Origin: Pseudobacteroides sp.
Lineage (GTDB): Bacteria; Bacillota; Clostridia; Acetivibrionales; DSM-2933
Direction of reading: 5' to 3'
Length of the DNA: 64,000 bases
Assembly: GCF_036567765.1 (NCBI RefSeq)
Contig: NZ_DATCTU010000081.1
Span: 1 to 64,000 of the forward strand
This document shows positions 61,555-64,000 of this stretch, piece after piece; positions within the stretch are counted from its first letter, which is position 1; each line of letters starts with the position of its first letter. The position numbers and the translations under genes are program-made. A model generated the notes under the pieces. The model was not told the origin of the DNA. It ran no database searches and worked only from the letters and a program-made list of their open reading frames with translations.

Positions 61555-64000
61555 CTAATATCCGAATGCATTAAAATGCTTTGCCAAAATTATGACATCT
61601 TTAATATTTATTGCATTATCCTTATTTATATCCGTATCTGAGTTATAATTTGCATCACCCGGTACTGAGTTAAAAGATTTTGCTATTTGTATAACATCAG
61701 CCATATTTATACTGTTGTCCCCAATACCGTTAACAGGTATATCACCTGCCCACATAACCAAAGGCCCTTCATTAGCAGAAATCTGTATATCTTTTGACAA
61801 ATCAATATTTTTTATTTCTCGTGTCAAGAATCCTCTTTTACTTATCTTTATGGTTAAAGCAGAGCTTTTAGGAACATTTACAAGCTCAAAGTATCCATTT
61901 GAATTGGTAACAGCAGATATATTGCTGCCTGCAGCTTCTACCAAAAATCCTGATTTCATATTAGCATCCGACTCAATTTCGGTACTAATATAACCCGATA
62001 TTTTATATGAAGAAACAGGTGTAGGTGTTACAACAACATTATCCACCTTAAACACTGCTGTTAAATTACAATTTTCTGAAGGTGTTATTGTTATGATTTC
62101 AGACGATGCATCCAAACCGGTTACACCCTCCCAATGGTCAAACTTGTAACCACCCTGTGCTACTGCCTTGATTGTGACGGGAACACCCTTAAAATAGGTG
62201 CCTGTCCACGCCTCAGGATTTGTAACTCCCGGTGTGTCGGATTTTATATCCAGGGAATTTATCCTTACATATCCCTGTTGTGCAGTGGAATTTAATTTGA
62301 TTGATACTGTTCCTGTTACACCATTTGTGCCGAACTTACTTATAATATGCTGCCTTACATTTGCGGGCCTGCTTGATGCATATTCCTTTATAGCTTCTAC
62401 ATTCTTAGTCCATGTTGCATCTGTAGGCCTTGTTGCTGTCATTTTAATGATATTCCAGCGATTGCTGTGCTCGGGCATCGCAGCTTCAATGGCTGATTTA
62501 GCCTCATCAACTATTTGGTTTACTCTAACCGGATCAAAAGTTGTGTTTATGTGGTCTGCGAATCTATTAATAAATTCATTTCTAAATTCAGTATTTTGCA
62601 ATAATGTCTTAAGGAGAAATACTGACCATGGATAATTGCTTCTCCCACCTTCAGAGAATTCTACAGTTGCATAATTTAATGTATTGTGGGTAACACTCTT
62701 GTTGTATAACCCTAAACCAAAATCCATGTCTTTTACAAACCATCTCCACCTTCCATCTTGTCCGATAGGTGCTTCAGGGTGGTACTTTCCATCATCTGTT
62801 TTGTATCGCCACATACTCACATTATTATTGGGCCAATCCGTATTTCCAAAGAATATTTCCGATATGTTGTAGTCAATAAAATTACTTACATCCATCTTTG
62901 TCTTTATTTGTTCATATGTGGCCTTCTGGGTGATGGAATTTGATTTAAGGTAGTTGGTTATGTCTGTCATGAATGCAGTAGCATCATCTGGCGTACCTTC
63001 CTGTACATCAAGCTTTTCAACACTACCAGATACATAATCCAGTATAGCCACCTTATCCTTATCCAAATTGAAGTGGGATGCAAGATAATGCTTATCATAC
63101 CTTTCACGGATATTATATATCCCCCAATATTCCCCATTCAAGAACACAACTGATGGTCTGTACGCCATTGTTTCAACATCCAGGTGAGATACAATTTTAT
63201 GCATAATCTCATCTCTCATCATGGCACTAGACCAGTCGTTACCTGCATTCCTTAAGAGTATAGTCTTGAAGCTGTTGAGCTTCTTTCCGTTAGCTTCCTT
63301 TGTAAGGCCTGGAAATATATCATATTTAAAACTATCGGTATCCCCATAGCCTTCTGCATACATCCTGAAAGTCTTTTGTGGATATTTTCTTGACCAACCT
63401 CCATGAATCCTAACACCGCTGTCATGAGAGAAGCCCAATGTTCCGTCCTTTTCAAAAAACTCCATATGTATGGGACGTTCCCATTCCTGCCCTTCATTTA
63501 GAAAATTACCATTAACATAGATACCCTTTGAGTTATCAAATAAATTTGCCTTGTCAGTTACCAATGATATTACTGGCAGACTATACCTGGTTTTAATATT
63601 TGGATCAACAAAATATGAATGGGTTATAACCTTGCTCTTTTTACCATCAGATTTTACAACAGTTGCTTTTATGGTTGTACATTTAAAGACTTCTCCTACA
63701 GGTGCAATCCAAGGAGTATCTTTGTCACCGGATATATTTTGTATCATTGAAAGTACATTGGCTTCCCCAGCTCTGCTTTTTATATTGATGCTTGTTGTGT
63801 ATTCAAAGGTTCCTTCTGCACCCGGTACAGGATCTGACCCGTTTTTAGTATAGTAAATCTTTGAATTAGTTTCCGTAGTGGTTAAACTCAAATTGAAAGC
63901 CCCGGTATAAAACCCACCGTTTTGTGAAAATGCTGGCTCTTCAATAACTGCTACAGGTTCAACAAAAACATTGGCTGATTTAGGGGTTGCTTTTGCAGAA
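61555..64000 (-). CDS. CotH-like kinase with dockerin, 5' part outside the window
   Basis: At least 815 codons; the frame is open to the window edge, so the start and signal peptide are missing. In order: chitobiase/FN3-like domain (SQNGGFYTGAF, KIYYTKNGSDPVPG), CotH domain (SGVRIHGGWSRKYPQKTFRM, LLRNAGNDWSSAMMRDEI, GEYWGIYNIRERYDKHYL, RWRWFVKDMDFGLGLYN with the metal Asp pair), a beta-rich repeat (YKFDHWEGVTG), a carboxypeptidase-like beta domain and a C-terminal dockerin (DNSINMADVIQIAKSFN; DINKDNAINIKDVIILAKHF). CotH of Bacillus is an atypical protein kinase of spore coat proteins. The dockerin would place a kinase on the cellulosome. A gene for DUF4956 follows. Confidence 0.88.
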   Translation of the reverse strand, partial: SAKATPKSANVFVEPVAVIEEPAFSQNGGFYTGAFNLSLTTTETNSKIYYTKNGSDPVPGAEGTFEYTTSINIKSRAGEANVLSMIQNISGDKDTPWIAPVGEVFKCTTIKATVVKSDGKKSKVITHSYFVDPNIKTRYSLPVISLVTDKANLFDNSKGIYVNGNFLNEGQEWERPIHMEFFEKDGTLGFSHDSGVRIHGGWSRKYPQKTFRMYAEGYGDTDSFKYDIFPGLTKEANGKKLNSFKTILLRNAGNDWSSAMMRDEIMHKIVSHLDVETMAYRPSVVFLNGEYWGIYNIRERYDKHYLASHFNLDKDKVAILDYVSGSVEKLDVQEGTPDDATAFMTDITNYLKSNSITQKATYEQIKTKMDVSNFIDYNISEIFFGNTDWPNNNVSMWRYKTDDGKYHPEAPIGQDGRWRWFVKDMDFGLGLYNKSVTHNTLNYATVEFSEGGRSNYPWSVFLLKTLLQNTEFRNEFINRFADHINTTFDPVRVNQIVDEAKSAIEAAMPEHSNRWNIIKMTATRPTDATWTKNVEAIKEYASSRPANVRQHIISKFGTNGVTGTVSIKLNSTAQQGYVRINSLDIKSDTPGVTNPEAWTGTYFKGVPVTIKAVAQGGYKFDHWEGVTGLDASSEIITITPSENCNLTAVFKVDNVVVTPTPVSSYKISGYISTEIESDANMKSGFLVEAAGSNISAVTNSNGYFELVNVPKSSALTIKISKRGFLTREIKNIDLSKDIQISANEGPLVMWAGDIPVNGIGDNSINMADVIQIAKSFNSVPGDANYNSDTDINKDNAINIKDVIILAKHFNAFGY

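Overview
The window is an AT-rich stretch of a Gram-positive, endospore-forming, cellulosome-producing clostridium. Three genes end in duplicated calcium-binding dockerin repeats: a GH9 cellulase, a membrane DUF362/CBM9-like protein and a CotH-like kinase. Others carry S-layer homology (SLH) domains. Core genes have the Firmicutes arrangement sepF-yggT-ylmH-divIVA-ileS with a T-box leader. The dockerin repeats have the form D-x-N-x-D-x-x-x-N-M-x-D-V-x-x-I-A-x-x-F. That looks more like type II dockerins than the type I repeats of Clostridium thermocellum enzymes, and would fit the Acetivibrio / Pseudobacteroides cellulosolvens lineage. The lineage call is inference. I saw no tRNA, rRNA, CRISPR array, prophage or complete insertion sequence.

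Layout. 1-2.7 kb: a possible coding tail, an orphan membrane C39-like peptidase and a LysM-GH18 hydrolase. 3-7.3 kb: a starch-binding-like protein with a very basic tail, then an RNA-modification operon (rsmF-like, rsuA-like, methyltransferase). 7.5-12.1 kb: a stalk-domain protein, a GntR regulator with a probable Re-citrate synthase and its operator, and a chemotaxis receptor. 12.2-17.1 kb: dockerin GH9 cellulase, ECF S component, aldo-keto reductase, a small unknown protein, a lipid kinase. 17.2-22.6 kb: an operon of SF1 helicase, Fe-S nuclease and RecJ. 22.8-33.1 kb: an SLH-anchored S9 peptidase, a histidine kinase / response regulator / ABC exporter operon, and an envelope operon (propeller lipoprotein, YdcF, L,D-transpeptidase). 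33.4-46.5 kb: a membrane DUF362-CBM9-dockerin protein, YjfB, a PhoR/PhoP-like pair, a stalk protein, a three-gene cluster with a DksA-like zinc-finger protein, methionine salvage (mtnP, mtnA) and an LRR-SLH surface protein. 46.7-56.4 kb: aroB, T-box-controlled ileS, and the division-associated genes divIVA, ylmH, yggT, sepF, yggS, an HlyD-like gene and a Met-gamma-lyase-like gene. 56.6-64 kb: RluA-type pseudouridine synthase, MerR regulator, stalk/propeller protein, DUF4956 and a dockerin CotH protein cut by the window edge.

The most unusual signals are not genes. One is a family of about 80-bp intergenic repeats with two hairpins; in six places its conserved end directly abuts a terminator hairpin of a minus-strand gene. 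The other is a 103-bp MITE-like element with 13-bp terminal inverted repeats: two copies (95 of 103 positions identical, opposite orientation), a short remnant, and a likely remnant inside the ileS T-box leader. Also notable are a perfect 26-bp palindrome overlapping the citrate synthase promoter, and a shared terminator whose 7-base loop holds the stop codons of two convergent genes.

Several starts were moved from the longest open frame to a downstream ATG or TTG because the Shine-Dalgarno sequence fits only the shorter start; these are explained per gene.
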